A stretch of DNA of 64,000 bases from Methyloversatilis discipulorum. Its GTDB lineage: Bacteria > Pseudomonadota > Gammaproteobacteria > Burkholderiales > Rhodocyclaceae. The notes beneath the pieces were generated by a model that worked only from the letters and a program-made list of their open reading frames with translations, searched no databases and was not told the origin of the DNA. Location of the stretch: positions 47,273 to 111,272 of the forward strand of contig NZ_JADMJL010000004.1 of NCBI RefSeq assembly GCF_018780585.1. The letters run 5' to 3'. The position numbers were made by a program, and so were the translations under genes. Below, piece by piece: positions 24,551 through 33,319 of this stretch; the stretch's first letter is position 1, and the number at the start of each line of letters is the position of its first letter.

Positions 24551-25819
24551 ATGCGGCTGACGATGAACACGCAAATCCTGCTCGGCGCACTGATCGGCGT
24601 CGGCCTTGGCCTCGCCCTCGGCGCACTGCCGGACGAGGCCACGACGCGCGTGCAGGGGCTTTACCTCGCCGGGCTGATCGGCGGCATCTTCGTCGCGCTG
24701 CTGAAGATGGTGCTGGTGCCGCTGGTGTTCTCGTCCATCGTGGTCGGCGTCGCCCACCTGCGCCAGCACGGCAACATCCGCCGCGTCTGGGTGACCACGC
24801 TGCTGTTCTACCTGCTCACCGTCACCATCGCGGTCATTCTCGGTATCACGGCGGCGAATGTATTCAAGCCGGGGGCCGGCATGCACCTCGACATGTTCGC
24901 CGACGCGCTGGCCGGCTTCCAGGCAAAGCAGCTGCCGTTTCCCGACTTCGTCCAGCAGTTCCTGACCGGTCTGTTCAAGAACCCGTTCTCCGCACTGGCC
25001 AACGGCGAAATCGTCGCGCTGGTCGTGTTCGCGCTGATCCTCGGCATCGCGCTGGTGCAGGCGGGCGACCGCTACCCGATCATCAATCGCGGCATGGAAG
25101 AGATGCAGGACCTGTCGCTGCGCATCGTCGGCGCCATCATGAAACTGGCCCCTTGGGGCATCGGAGCGCTGCTGGCCAGACTGATCGCCACGCAGGATGT
25201 CGCCTTGCTCGAAACGATGGCCCGCTTCGTCGCGGTCGTGCTCGGCACCACGCTGTTCCACGGCATCGTCGTGCTGCCCGGCCTGCTGTGGCTGATCACC
25301 CGCGTGACACCGCTGGCGCTGTGGCGCGGCGGTCGCGAATCCTTCCTGACCGCGCTCGCCACCAGTTCCAGTTCGGCGACGATGCCGATCACGATGCGCG
25401 TCACGCAGCAGCATTTCGGCGTGCGCCCCGCCACCGTCGGCTTCGTCGTACCGGTCGGCACGACGATGAACATGGACGGCACGGCGCTGTACGAAGCGGC
25501 CGCCGCGCTGTTCATCGCCAGTCTGGTCGGCATCGAACTGAGCGCCGGTCAGCAGATCGTCGTCTGCGTGATGTCGATGCTGGCTGCGGTCGGCGCACCG
25601 GGCATTCCGAGTGCCGGCATGGTGACCATGGTGATGGTGCTGCAGTCGGTCGGGCTGCCGGCCGAGGCGATCGCCATCCTGCTGCCGATAGACCGGCTGC
25701 TCGATGCGGTCCGCACCGTGGTCAACGTCGAGGGCGACATCGTCGGCAGCATCGTGGTCGACCACGTCGCAGGCGCAGACGCACCTCAAGATCCAGCGAA
25801 TCTTGAGGTGCGCGCCTGA
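24551..25819 (+). CDS. Dicarboxylate/amino acid:cation symporter (DAACS family)
   Basis: This membrane transporter of 422 residues from the ATG at 24551 (GGAGAAAAG upstream) has the GltPh-type core: a SSSSATMPITMR hairpin, NMDGTALYE in TM7, a GAPGIPSAG hairpin and the TM8 motif DRLLDAVRTVVNVEGD. It should carry C4-dicarboxylates or acidic amino acids with H+ or Na+. Specificity cannot be told from sequence; the TM8 arginine fits acidic substrates. The last codons form part of a hairpin (25781-25811). Confidence 0.92.
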   Translation: MRLTMNTQILLGALIGVGLGLALGALPDEATTRVQGLYLAGLIGGIFVALLKMVLVPLVFSSIVVGVAHLRQHGNIRRVWVTTLLFYLLTVTIAVILGITAANVFKPGAGMHLDMFADALAGFQAKQLPFPDFVQQFLTGLFKNPFSALANGEIVALVVFALILGIALVQAGDRYPIINRGMEEMQDLSLRIVGAIMKLAPWGIGALLARLIATQDVALLETMARFVAVVLGTTLFHGIVVLPGLLWLITRVTPLALWRGGRESFLTALATSSSSATMPITMRVTQQHFGVRPATVGFVVPVGTTMNMDGTALYEAAAALFIASLVGIELSAGQQIVVCVMSMLAAVGAPGIPSAGMVTMVMVLQSVGLPAEAIAILLPIDRLLDAVRTVVNVEGDIVGSIVVDHVAGADAPQDPANLEVRA

Positions 25820-25827
25820 GGCGCGCA
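25781..25827 (+). terminator. Two overlapping hairpins spanning the symporter stop codon
   Basis: GCACCTCAAGA/TCTTGAGGTGC (25781-25791, 25801-25811) is a perfect 11-bp stem inside the coding end. GCGCGCC-TGA-GGCGCGC (25810-25826) follows with the stop codon as its loop and ATTTAT after it. The second is the likely transcript end or attenuator; the next gene starts 42 bases later. Confidence 0.55.
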
Positions 25828-25868
25828 TTTATGATGCAGTGCACGAACATGCCTTTGCGGTGACCGCC

Positions 25869-26792
25869 ATGGACCCGACCCCCGCCACCTCGCCGGACGC
25901 ACCGCGCCCCGGCCCGCTCTTCCCCTGGATGCGTCTCGACCCGGCGCTGCAGTTCATGCTGATGATCGGGCTGGCGGCCGTGCTGGCCCTGCTGTCCTGG
26001 GCCTTCGCCGATTCGCGCACGCCGCAGGCCATGCGTCTGGGCCTGCTGGCCGGACTGGCCGGCTTCGCCGCGACCGCCATCGGTGCAGCCCCCGCGCTGG
26101 GCCTGCGCTCGCTCGGCCAGCGCGGTTCCGACGTGCTGCTCGGCTTCGGCGCCGGCATGATGCTGGCCGCCTCCTCCTTCTCGCTCATCGTGCCCGGCCT
26201 GGCCGCCGGCGAAGACCTGACCGGCTCACGCAGCCTGGGCGCAGCGGTGGTGGTCACCGGCATGGCACTCGGCGTCTGGCTGATGATGATGCTCGACGCG
26301 ATGACGCCGCACGAGCACGAGCACTGCGGCAGTTGCGGCCCGGAAACGCGGATGGGCCGCGTCTGGCTGTTCGTCAATGCCATCGCGCTGCACAACCTGC
26401 CGGAAGGCATGGCGATGGGCGTGTCCTTCTCGCAGGCGGACATGACAGTCGGCCTGCCGCTGTCGACCGCGATTGCGATACAGGACATTCCGGAAGGCCT
26501 CGCCGTCGCGGTCGCGCTGCGCGCGGTCGGCATGTCGCCGCTGAAGGCGGTGGGCATCGCCGCGCTGAGCGGTTTCATGGAACCGCTGGGCGCACTGATC
26601 GGCGTCGGGCTGTCCAGCAGCTTCGCGCTGTTCTACCCCGGTGGGCTCGGCCTCGCCGCCGGCGCAATGATTTTCGTGGTGTCGCACGAAGTCATCCCGG
26701 AAACCCACCGCAACGGCCACGAAAAAGCGGCCACGCTGGGGCTGATGGCGGGCTTCATGGTGATGATGGTGCTCGATACGACTCTCGGCTGA
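25869..26792 (+). CDS. ZIP-family divalent metal transporter
   Basis: This 307-residue membrane protein has about eight predicted transmembrane segments. The metal-site helices carry HNLPEG (about residue 174) and QDIPEG (about 204), which are TM4 and TM5 hallmarks of ZIP transporters. The loop between TM3 and TM4 is metal-binding in appearance (PHEHEHCGSCG). A further HE lies in VVSHEVIPE. It probably imports Zn2+ or Fe2+. The ATG at 25869 was chosen because upstream sequence overlaps the symporter gene and would add a non-homologous tail. Confidence 0.9.
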   Translation: MDPTPATSPDAPRPGPLFPWMRLDPALQFMLMIGLAAVLALLSWAFADSRTPQAMRLGLLAGLAGFAATAIGAAPALGLRSLGQRGSDVLLGFGAGMMLAASSFSLIVPGLAAGEDLTGSRSLGAAVVVTGMALGVWLMMMLDAMTPHEHEHCGSCGPETRMGRVWLFVNAIALHNLPEGMAMGVSFSQADMTVGLPLSTAIAIQDIPEGLAVAVALRAVGMSPLKAVGIAALSGFMEPLGALIGVGLSSSFALFYPGGLGLAAGAMIFVVSHEVIPETHRNGHEKAATLGLMAGFMVMMVLDTTLG

Positions 26793-26870
26793 GGCGCGGC
26801 AACTCAGACCGTCGCCCCGGCGCTGCGTCCCGCGGCCGCCGTCGGCCTCGGACTGCACTTCAGACGACCG

Positions 26871-26894
26871 TCGAGAGCAAGCTCGCTCCCACAG
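26871..26894. repeat. REP-like palindromic element
   Basis: TCGAGAGCAAGCTCGCTCC plus CACAG has the same core (GAGCAAGCTCGCTCCCAC) as an element at 58093-58116. It sits between the convergent ZIP and mltA genes and belongs to the short GTGGGAGCG-type REP class common in Pseudomonas and relatives. Confidence 0.7.
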
Positions 26895-26910
26895 AAACCC
26901 TTGCTCCAGC

Positions 26911-28209
26911 TCAGTTCCCCGGCGTCACGCCATTCGGCAGCAGCACCCACATCCTTCCCTGCTGCTTCATCTTCCCCGCCTGTGCGCCGGCCTCCGGCCC
27001 GAAGCCCCAGAAGAAGTCGGCGCGCACGCCGCCCTTGATGGCGCCGCCGGTGTCCTGCGCCATCATGAGCCGGCGCAGCGGCTGGCTGCTGTTCGGTCGC
27101 GTGGTGTCCAGCCACACCGGCGCGCCGAGCGGCACGCTGCGCGGATCGATCGCGATGACGCGACCACCCGCGATCGGCACGCCGAGCGCACCGAGCGGGC
27201 CTTCGGGCAGGCCGGGCGCCTGCTTGCCTATCGGCAGTTCGCGGAAGAACACATAGCTCGGATTGGCCGCCATCATGGTCGCGACACGCGACGGATTGGC
27301 GCGCGCCCACTCGCGTATGCCCTGCATCGACGCCTGTTCGAGCTTCAGTTCGCCCTGGTCCACCAGCCAGCGGCCGATGGACAGGTAGGGGTGGCCGTTC
27401 TGGTCGGCATAACCGACACGCACCCGGCTTCCGTCCGGCAATTCCACCTGACCCGAACCCTGCACCTGCAGGAAGAACACGTCGATCGCATCGGCTGCCC
27501 AGAACAGCGCCTTGCGGTCGAGTTCGGCGGCGCGGGCATCCAGTTCGGCGCGCGTCCAGTAGGGCACGACCTTGCGACCATCGAGCCGGCCGCGCAGCCG
27601 CATGTTCTTCAGGTCGGGATGCACGCTGGCCAGATCGATCACCAGCAGGTCGTCCGGCACGCCGTGGATCGCGTACTTGTATGCGCCGCCGCGCGTGCGG
27701 TTGGCTTTCAGCAGCGGTTCGTAATAGCCGGTGACCAGACCCTGATCGCTGCCGTCGCCATTGAGCAGTTGCCAGGGGCGGAAGAAGGATTCATAGAACG
27801 CACGCACCGCGGCGCGGTCTGTCGCATCGAGCATGACCAGCGCGGCGCAGGGCTCCGACCAGCCCGGCTTGTTCGCCACCGCGCTGCACGATGCGCGCAG
27901 CGCCGGCAGGGATTCGCGCAGATCGTCGTCGCTCCAGCCTTCGAGCGCGGCCCACTCGGCCGCCACCAGCTTCGGTGGCAGCGGCTTCGCCTCGGGAGCC
28001 GGTGGCGGCGGGCACACCGGGCAGGCGGCGCAGGCCGGGCAGGCCGGACAGCTCTGCGGAACGGGCTGCGGCGCAGGCGGACACACCGGGGCGGCGACCG
28101 GCGCCGGTTCCACACGGGGCGCCGGCTTCGGCGTGCCGGCACAGGCCGCCAGCAGCAGCGACATACAGATCAGGACACCTGCGCTGCGCAGGCGGATTTG
28201 CTGGAACAT
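26911..28209 (-). CDS. mltA: Membrane-bound lytic murein transglycosylase A
   Basis: This 432-residue lipoprotein has lipobox LAAC (Cys23). An MltA domain (GYYEPLL, then VFFLQVQGSG near residue 260) is followed by a 3D domain with RVIAIDPRSVPLGAPVWLD, MMAQDTGGAIKG and ADFFWGFG, in which the conserved aspartates are catalytic. It cleaves peptidoglycan glycan strands to anhydro-muropeptides at the outer membrane. The linker after the lipid anchor is unusual: residues 43-66 hold six cysteines, five of them spaced exactly every third residue in Pro/Ala. It is divergent from the small membrane protein gene. Confidence 0.93.
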   Translation of the reverse strand: MFQQIRLRSAGVLICMSLLLAACAGTPKPAPRVEPAPVAAPVCPPAPQPVPQSCPACPACAACPVCPPPPAPEAKPLPPKLVAAEWAALEGWSDDDLRESLPALRASCSAVANKPGWSEPCAALVMLDATDRAAVRAFYESFFRPWQLLNGDGSDQGLVTGYYEPLLKANRTRGGAYKYAIHGVPDDLLVIDLASVHPDLKNMRLRGRLDGRKVVPYWTRAELDARAAELDRKALFWAADAIDVFFLQVQGSGQVELPDGSRVRVGYADQNGHPYLSIGRWLVDQGELKLEQASMQGIREWARANPSRVATMMAANPSYVFFRELPIGKQAPGLPEGPLGALGVPIAGGRVIAIDPRSVPLGAPVWLDTTRPNSSQPLRRLMMAQDTGGAIKGGVRADFFWGFGPEAGAQAGKMKQQGRMWVLLPNGVTPGN

Positions 28210-28310
28210 CGGGATTTATTTAGATTGGTGCGCCCGCGAGCGCCGAGTGCGCAATGATAACGAGCACCTGCCCGACAGGCGGGTGCGACGACAACGAAAG
28301 CTTCATTCCC

Positions 28311-28460
28311 ATGTGGTTATTCCTGCTCGAAGCCGGCACCGCGCTGGCGCTTTTCCTGTTCATCCTGTGGTGGACCCTGCCCAAGAAGGAGAAGGACTCC
28401 GCCGACGACACCAGCACCACCCCATCCGGCGACAAGGAGGGTGACCGTGAGCAGCCGTGA
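28311..28460 (+). CDS. Small single-span membrane protein
   Basis: This 49-residue protein starts MWLFLLEAGTALALFLFILWW, one clear transmembrane helix, followed by KKEKD and a Ser/Thr/Asp-rich tail. It overlaps the next gene by 14 bases, which supports a translated, coupled gene. An upstream in-frame ATG at 28254 would add a hydrophilic extension and is less likely. Function unknown. Confidence 0.6.
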   Translation: MWLFLLEAGTALALFLFILWWTLPKKEKDSADDTSTTPSGDKEGDREQP

Positions 28461-29325
28461 TGGTTTCGAAAGCCTGATCGCGCGTGCGCACGCGCTGTTC
28501 GACCGACTGGAGCAGATCCTGCCGCCGGCACCGGTCGAACCGGACTGGAAGGCGATCGCCTTCCGCTGGCGTCGCAGCAACGGCCGCGGCCGGCTGGAGG
28601 CGGTCGCCCATCCGCACAAGCTGCGCCTGACGGATCTGCGCGACATCGACGTGCAGAAGGCGCGCATCAAGGCCAACACGCAGCAGTTCGTCGACGGCAA
28701 GCCGGCCAACAACGTGCTGCTGACCGGCGCCCGCGGCACCGGCAAGAGCTCGCTGGTGAAGGCGCTGCTGAACGAATACGCGAAGAAGGGCCTGCGCCTG
28801 ATCGAGGTCGACCGCGACGACCTGACCGACCTGCCGGACATCACCGACCTGATCGCCAGCCGGCCCGAGCGCTTCATCATCTACTGCGACGACCTGTCCT
28901 TCGAATCCGGCGAACCCGGCTACAAGGCGCTGAAGAGCATTCTGGACGGCTCGGTGTCAGCGGTGCTCGACAACGTGCTTATCTACGCAACCTCCAATCG
29001 CCGCCACCTGATGCCGGAGTACTTTTCGGAAAACCGGGAGGCGAAGCACGTCGACGGCGAAGTGCACCCGGGCGAGGCAATCGAGGAAAAGGTGTCGCTG
29101 TCCGAACGTTTCGGGCTGTGGCTGTCCTTCTACCCCTTCGACCAGGACGCCTACCTGAACATCGTGAACCACTGGCTCAAGAGATTCGGCCTGAGCGCGG
29201 CCGACATCGAAGCCGCGCGCAGCGCCGCACTGCTGTGGTCGCTCGAACGCGGCGCCCGCAGCGGCCGCGTCGCCTGGCAGTTCGCGCGTGACTGGGCCGG
29301 CCAGCACGCCGCGCGGAGCAAGTAA
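28447..29325 (+). CDS. DUF815-type AAA+ ATPase
   Basis: This 292-residue protein has Walker A GARGTGKSS and Walker B IIYCDDLSF, then an ATSNRRHLMPE sensor-1 region and an arginine-rich C-terminus (GARSGRVAWQFARDW). This is the DUF815 ATPase family, of unknown client. The GTG at 28447 has AAGGAGG six bases upstream; the in-frame GTG at 28441 abuts that site and is unlikely. It follows the small membrane protein and its stop overlaps the next ATG (TAATG), so the four genes to 31169 look like one operon. Confidence 0.85.
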   Translation: MSSRDGFESLIARAHALFDRLEQILPPAPVEPDWKAIAFRWRRSNGRGRLEAVAHPHKLRLTDLRDIDVQKARIKANTQQFVDGKPANNVLLTGARGTGKSSLVKALLNEYAKKGLRLIEVDRDDLTDLPDITDLIASRPERFIIYCDDLSFESGEPGYKALKSILDGSVSAVLDNVLIYATSNRRHLMPEYFSENREAKHVDGEVHPGEAIEEKVSLSERFGLWLSFYPFDQDAYLNIVNHWLKRFGLSAADIEAARSAALLWSLERGARSGRVAWQFARDWAGQHAARSK

Positions 29326-30287
29326 TGAGCGAACGCAAGCAGGTGGCCGTGGCGGCCGCCGTCATCTTCCGCGACGGCGCTCAGGGCCACAGCAAAGGCC
29401 GGGAGTTCCTGCTCGGCCAGCGCGCGCCCGGCACCTTCTACCCGGGCTACTGGGAGTTTCCGGGCGGCAAGGTGGAAAAGGGCGAGGCGCCGGTCGACGC
29501 GCTGAAGCGCGAACTGGACGAGGAACTGGGCATCCGCGTCGAGCACTGCACGCCGTGGATCACGCTGACTCACGAGTACGAGCACGCGCACGTGCGGCTG
29601 CATTTCTTCCGCGTCGAGCGCTGGAGCGGCCGCGTGCATGACCACGTGCACAGTGCGCTGGCCTGGCAGTCCGCCGATGCGCTCACCGTGTCGCCGATGC
29701 TGCCGGCCAACGGCCCGGTCATGAAATCGCTGCGCCTGCCGTCGCGGATGGCGGTGACGCACGCCTTCCAGATCGGCGCTGCCGCCCAGCTCGACGCGAT
29801 CCACCAGGCCTGCCGCCGCGGCCGACTGCTGCTGCAGATCCGCGAGCCGGTGCTTGACTCCCCGGCGCTCGGCTTCGCGCGAGAGGCGATACGGATTGCG
29901 CGCGACCACGGCTGCCCGGCGGTGCTGAATGGCAGCGTCGAAATGGCGAAGGAGCTGGGCGCCGACGGCCTGCACCTGAAGGCCGCCCAGCTGGCGGGGC
30001 TTGCCGTGCGGCCCGATTTCGAGTGGGTCGGCGCCTCCTGCCACACGGCGGACGAGCTGGCGCAGGCGGTTCGCCTGGGCCTGGACTACGCGGTCGCCGG
30101 TTCGGTGCTGCCGACCGCCAGCCACCCCGGGGGCGACACCCTGGGCTGGGACGGCCTTGCGGCGCTGATCGCCGGCAGCCCGCTGCCGGTGTTCGCCATC
30201 GGCGGCCTCGACGACAGCCATCTTGCGCGCGCCCAGGACTGCGGTGCGCACGGCATTGCCGCCATCCGCGGCGCCTGGGTGCTGTAA
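29325..30287 (+). CDS. Nudix hydrolase fused to a ThiE-like domain
   Basis: This 320-residue protein has an N-terminal MutT-like Nudix domain (about residues 1-130) with the full Nudix box (GGKVEKGE, then RELDEELGI, about residues 47-70). The C-terminal TIM-barrel domain (about 135-320) is similar to thiamine-phosphate synthase/TenI, with GADGLHLK, SCHTADEL and FAIGGLDD. This fusion is a known proteobacterial architecture. The Nudix half may clean 8-oxo-dGTP or other damaged nucleotides. Whether the ThiE-like half makes thiamine phosphate is unclear, because several catalytic residues vary in such fusions. Confidence 0.9.
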   Translation: MSERKQVAVAAAVIFRDGAQGHSKGREFLLGQRAPGTFYPGYWEFPGGKVEKGEAPVDALKRELDEELGIRVEHCTPWITLTHEYEHAHVRLHFFRVERWSGRVHDHVHSALAWQSADALTVSPMLPANGPVMKSLRLPSRMAVTHAFQIGAAAQLDAIHQACRRGRLLLQIREPVLDSPALGFAREAIRIARDHGCPAVLNGSVEMAKELGADGLHLKAAQLAGLAVRPDFEWVGASCHTADELAQAVRLGLDYAVAGSVLPTASHPGGDTLGWDGLAALIAGSPLPVFAIGGLDDSHLARAQDCGAHGIAAIRGAWVL

Positions 30288-30290
30288 ACA

Positions 30291-31169
30291 ATGGATCGCC
30301 GCCGCTTCCTGCTGCAGTTGGCCGCGCTCGCCGCCCTGCCTTCGCGACTGCGCGCAGCGGAAACGGATTACTCGCGCGGGCTGCTGTGGGCGGTGCGCAG
30401 CGGCGACGCGCCGGTGAGCCACCTTTACGGCACGCTGCACAGTGGCGATCCGCGCGTGCTGGCGCGTGCGTCACCACTGCGCGCGCGCATTGCCGAGGCC
30501 CGTCTTTTCATGCCGGAACTGGTGACCGACGCCGAGGCGGTGTCCATCTACCAGGCGGCCAGCGTCTACGGCAGCGACGACCTGCCGCGTCGGGTCGGCC
30601 GGGCGAAGTGGCCGCGCATCGAGAAAATGCTGGCACTGCACGGCGTCGATCCGCGGGTGGCCGTGCGCCTGCGCCCGTGGGCGGCGCTGCTGACGCTGCT
30701 GCAGCCGGTGGCCGCACAGCAACCGTCGCTCGACGAAGCACTGATCACGCTGGCGCGCGCGCAGAAGGTGGCCGTGCGGCCGCTGGAGCAGGTGCAGGAA
30801 CAGATCGACGCCATCGCGCTGCTGCCGGAGAAGACCCAGATCGCGCTGCTGATCGACGCCGCGCGCCGGCACGACCGCCTGCAGGCCGCCATCGAGCCGA
30901 TGACCGTCGCCTGGCTGGCCGGCGAGGTGGGCGAACTGTCGCGCATCAACAGCGGGCTGATGTCCGAAGACCTGGCGCTGCGCGAGCATGCCCGGCTGTT
31001 CATGCAGTCCCTGCTCGGCGCGCGCAACGCCCGCTTCGCCGAGCGGCTGCTGCCGGAAATCCATGTCGGCGGCGTCTTTGCCGCCTTCGGCGCCTCCCAC
31101 CTTGCAGGCCCCGACGGGGTGCTCGCGCGCCTCGCTGCGGCCGGCTGTCGAATCGAATCAGTGACTTGA
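30291..31169 (+). CDS. TraB/GumN family protein
   Basis: This 292-residue exported protein has an N-terminus MDRRRFLLQLAALAALPSR that looks like a Tat-type or Sec signal. The TraB/GumN (Tiki-like) features are LYGTLHSGDP near residue 45, and EIHVGGVFAAFGASHLAGPDG near the C-terminus with the conserved GxSH. Some members are metalloproteases; many have no defined role. It starts 3 bases after the Nudix-ThiE gene. Confidence 0.85.
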   Translation: MDRRRFLLQLAALAALPSRLRAAETDYSRGLLWAVRSGDAPVSHLYGTLHSGDPRVLARASPLRARIAEARLFMPELVTDAEAVSIYQAASVYGSDDLPRRVGRAKWPRIEKMLALHGVDPRVAVRLRPWAALLTLLQPVAAQQPSLDEALITLARAQKVAVRPLEQVQEQIDAIALLPEKTQIALLIDAARRHDRLQAAIEPMTVAWLAGEVGELSRINSGLMSEDLALREHARLFMQSLLGARNARFAERLLPEIHVGGVFAAFGASHLAGPDGVLARLAAAGCRIESVT

Positions 31170-31172
31170 CGC

Positions 31173-31199
31173 TCCAGTTTTTAACAATCGTGCCGTAAT
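31173..31199 (+). promoter_or_regulatory. Candidate FliA (sigma-28) promoter of the chemoreceptor gene
   Basis: TCCAGTTT (31173-31180), an 11-base spacer and GCCGTAAT (31192-31199) fit the flagellar pattern TAAAGTTT-N11-GCCGATAA at 6/8 and 5/8 positions. It lies 62 bases before the chemoreceptor ATG. Confidence 0.45.
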
Positions 31200-31261
31200 C
31201 CAGACACGATGAATCGTTCGGCTGGGCATTCCGCCCAGCACGGATGCACAGGAGACGAGCC

Positions 31262-33295
31262 ATGATTTCATTCAACCGTATGTCGGTTGTCAGCCAGCTC
31301 TCGATATCGATCGGCCTGCTCTGCGCGGTCATTTTTGTCGCACTGATTGCGGTCGTGTCGGTATCGAGCAATCGCGCTGCGATGGAGCAGACCCAGAGCG
31401 CCCTCGGCGATCAGGCCGACGCGACGGCAAAACTGCTCGACTTGAGCTACGAGAACGCACTGGCCAATGCCGCCAAGGGCATGGCCGCCCTGAGGGGAGC
31501 GCTGGGCACGGTCACCATCGACGAAGACACGGTAGCCATGGGCAAGTACCCGGCGGTGCGCGTGGCGCGTGCGGGCGGCAACGTACTGAACGGCGACGAA
31601 GCCCGGATGAAATCGACGCGCGACCTGATCGGCGCCGATCCGGCCGTGATGGTGCGCGTCGGCGACGAATTCGTCCGCGTGGCGACGCTGCTCAAGGACG
31701 CCGAGGGCCGTTCGCAGGCCGGCGTCGCGATCAAGAGCGGACCGGATACCGCGGCGCTGCTCAAGGGCGACAGCTACCAGGGCGTGGTGATGCGCAACGG
31801 GCGCTTCTACATTTCCTCGCTCGAACCGATCAAGGACGCCGCCGGTCGCGTGGTCGGCGCACTGTCCGCACGCGTCGACGTGCAGCAGGGCATCGATCAA
31901 CTGTTCGAATCGCTGAAGTCCATCCGCGTCGGCGAAACCGGCTATATCCATGTGCTCCGGCCGGGCGAAAGCGCCGACGACACGACCATGCTGTTCCACC
32001 CGTTACACGCGGGCAAGACGGTGAAGGAGATCGGCAACGACACGCTGACCCGCATCATCGGCGAACAGATCAGCAAGAAGAATGGCGACCACATCTACGA
32101 CTGGCCGCGCGAAGACGGCTCGCTGGCGCCGAAGATTGCGGCGTACCGCCTGTCGGACAACTGGGGCTGGATCGTGTCGTCCGGCGCTCACGTCGAGGAA
32201 TTCACGCGCTCGAACATCCAGCTGCGCAATCTGCTGATCGGCATTTGCGTCGCCTCGGCGCTGATGTTCGCCGGCCTGACCTGGTGGCTGGCGCGCAGCC
32301 GGCTGAGCCGCCTGAACAAGGTGTCTGCCGCGATGACCCGGCTCGGCAACGGCGACTTCAGCCAGCGCCTCGACGTGGTGACGGGCACGACGCACAACGA
32401 ACTGGACCTGATTTCGATCCAGATGAACGAAGCGACGCGCAAGACCGCCGCGCTGATCACCGCCACCGCCGAGGCGGCGAGGGCGGTCGGCAATGCGGCG
32501 CGCGAACTGCGCGCCGGATCGAGCGAAGTGGTGAATGGTTCGACCGAACAGAGCAGTGCGGCCGCCGGTCTGGCCGCCGCCATCGAGGAATTGTCGGTCA
32601 GCATCACGCACGTGGCCGACAGCGCCGGCGTCGCCGACGGCATCACGCGCGAGGCGCGCAGCGCGGCCACCCAGGGCGAACAGAAGCTGTCGAGCATGGT
32701 CGAGGGCATGCAGCGCATCGCCGCCGAAATCAGCGATGCCTCGTCGGCGGTGACCGATCTGGCCGGTCGCACACGGGAAATTTCGAACGTCGGTCGCATC
32801 ATCCAGGAGATCGCCGAACAGACCAATCTGCTGGCGCTCAACGCAGCGATCGAAGCGGCGCGCGCTGGCGAATCCGGCCGCGGCTTCGCGGTCGTCGCCG
32901 ACGAGGTACGCAAGCTGGCCGAGCGCACGGCCGCGTCGACGCAGGAGATCGCCAATATGGTGAGCAGCGTGCAGGCCGATGCCGACAAGGTGGTACGCCG
33001 CATCGGCGAGGTCAGCGGCCAGGTCGGCGCCGGCGTGACGCTGGCCACCGAAGCGGGCGAAGTGCTGCGGGTGATCAGCGAACAGAGCGAGCGCACCGCG
33101 GAGGCGATGAAGGAAATTGCCGCAGCGACACGCGAACAGAGCAGCGCCAGCCAGTCAGTGGCACAGGGTGTCGAACGCATTGCCGGCATGGCCGAGCAGA
33201 ACGCCGACATCACCCGTCGTGCCGACGGTCAGACGCATGGCCTCGAAGTGCTGGCCGGCCAGCTGCAGGACAACGTCGGGCGCTTCGTGGTCTGA
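31262..33295 (+). CDS. Methyl-accepting chemotaxis protein with periplasmic Cache domain
   Basis: This 677-residue receptor has a TM helix at residues 10-35, a periplasmic Cache-type domain (about 40-310, with [19 protein letters not shown] and the GETGYIHV motif) and a second TM at about 320-345. A HAMP domain follows, then a signalling domain with the hairpin tip [22 protein letters not shown] (near 520-541) and flanking methylation helices. The ligand is unknown; single-Cache receptors often sense small carboxylates. The ATG at 31262 has AGGAGA upstream, so the in-frame ATG at 31244 is rejected. Confidence 0.93.
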   Translation: MISFNRMSVVSQLSISIGLLCAVIFVALIAVVSVSSNRAAMEQTQSALGDQADATAKLLDLSYENALANAAKGMAALRGALGTVTIDEDTVAMGKYPAVRVARAGGNVLNGDEARMKSTRDLIGADPAVMVRVGDEFVRVATLLKDAEGRSQAGVAIKSGPDTAALLKGDSYQGVVMRNGRFYISSLEPIKDAAGRVVGALSARVDVQQGIDQLFESLKSIRVGETGYIHVLRPGESADDTTMLFHPLHAGKTVKEIGNDTLTRIIGEQISKKNGDHIYDWPREDGSLAPKIAAYRLSDNWGWIVSSGAHVEEFTRSNIQLRNLLIGICVASALMFAGLTWWLARSRLSRLNKVSAAMTRLGNGDFSQRLDVVTGTTHNELDLISIQMNEATRKTAALITATAEAARAVGNAARELRAGSSEVVNGSTEQSSAAAGLAAAIEELSVSITHVADSAGVADGITREARSAATQGEQKLSSMVEGMQRIAAEISDASSAVTDLAGRTREISNVGRIIQEIAEQTNLLALNAAIEAARAGESGRGFAVVADEVRKLAERTAASTQEIANMVSSVQADADKVVRRIGEVSGQVGAGVTLATEAGEVLRVISEQSERTAEAMKEIAAATREQSSASQSVAQGVERIAGMAEQNADITRRADGQTHGLEVLAGQLQDNVGRFVV

Positions 33296-33319
33296 GCGCC
33301 GCCACCGGTCACCAGCGTC

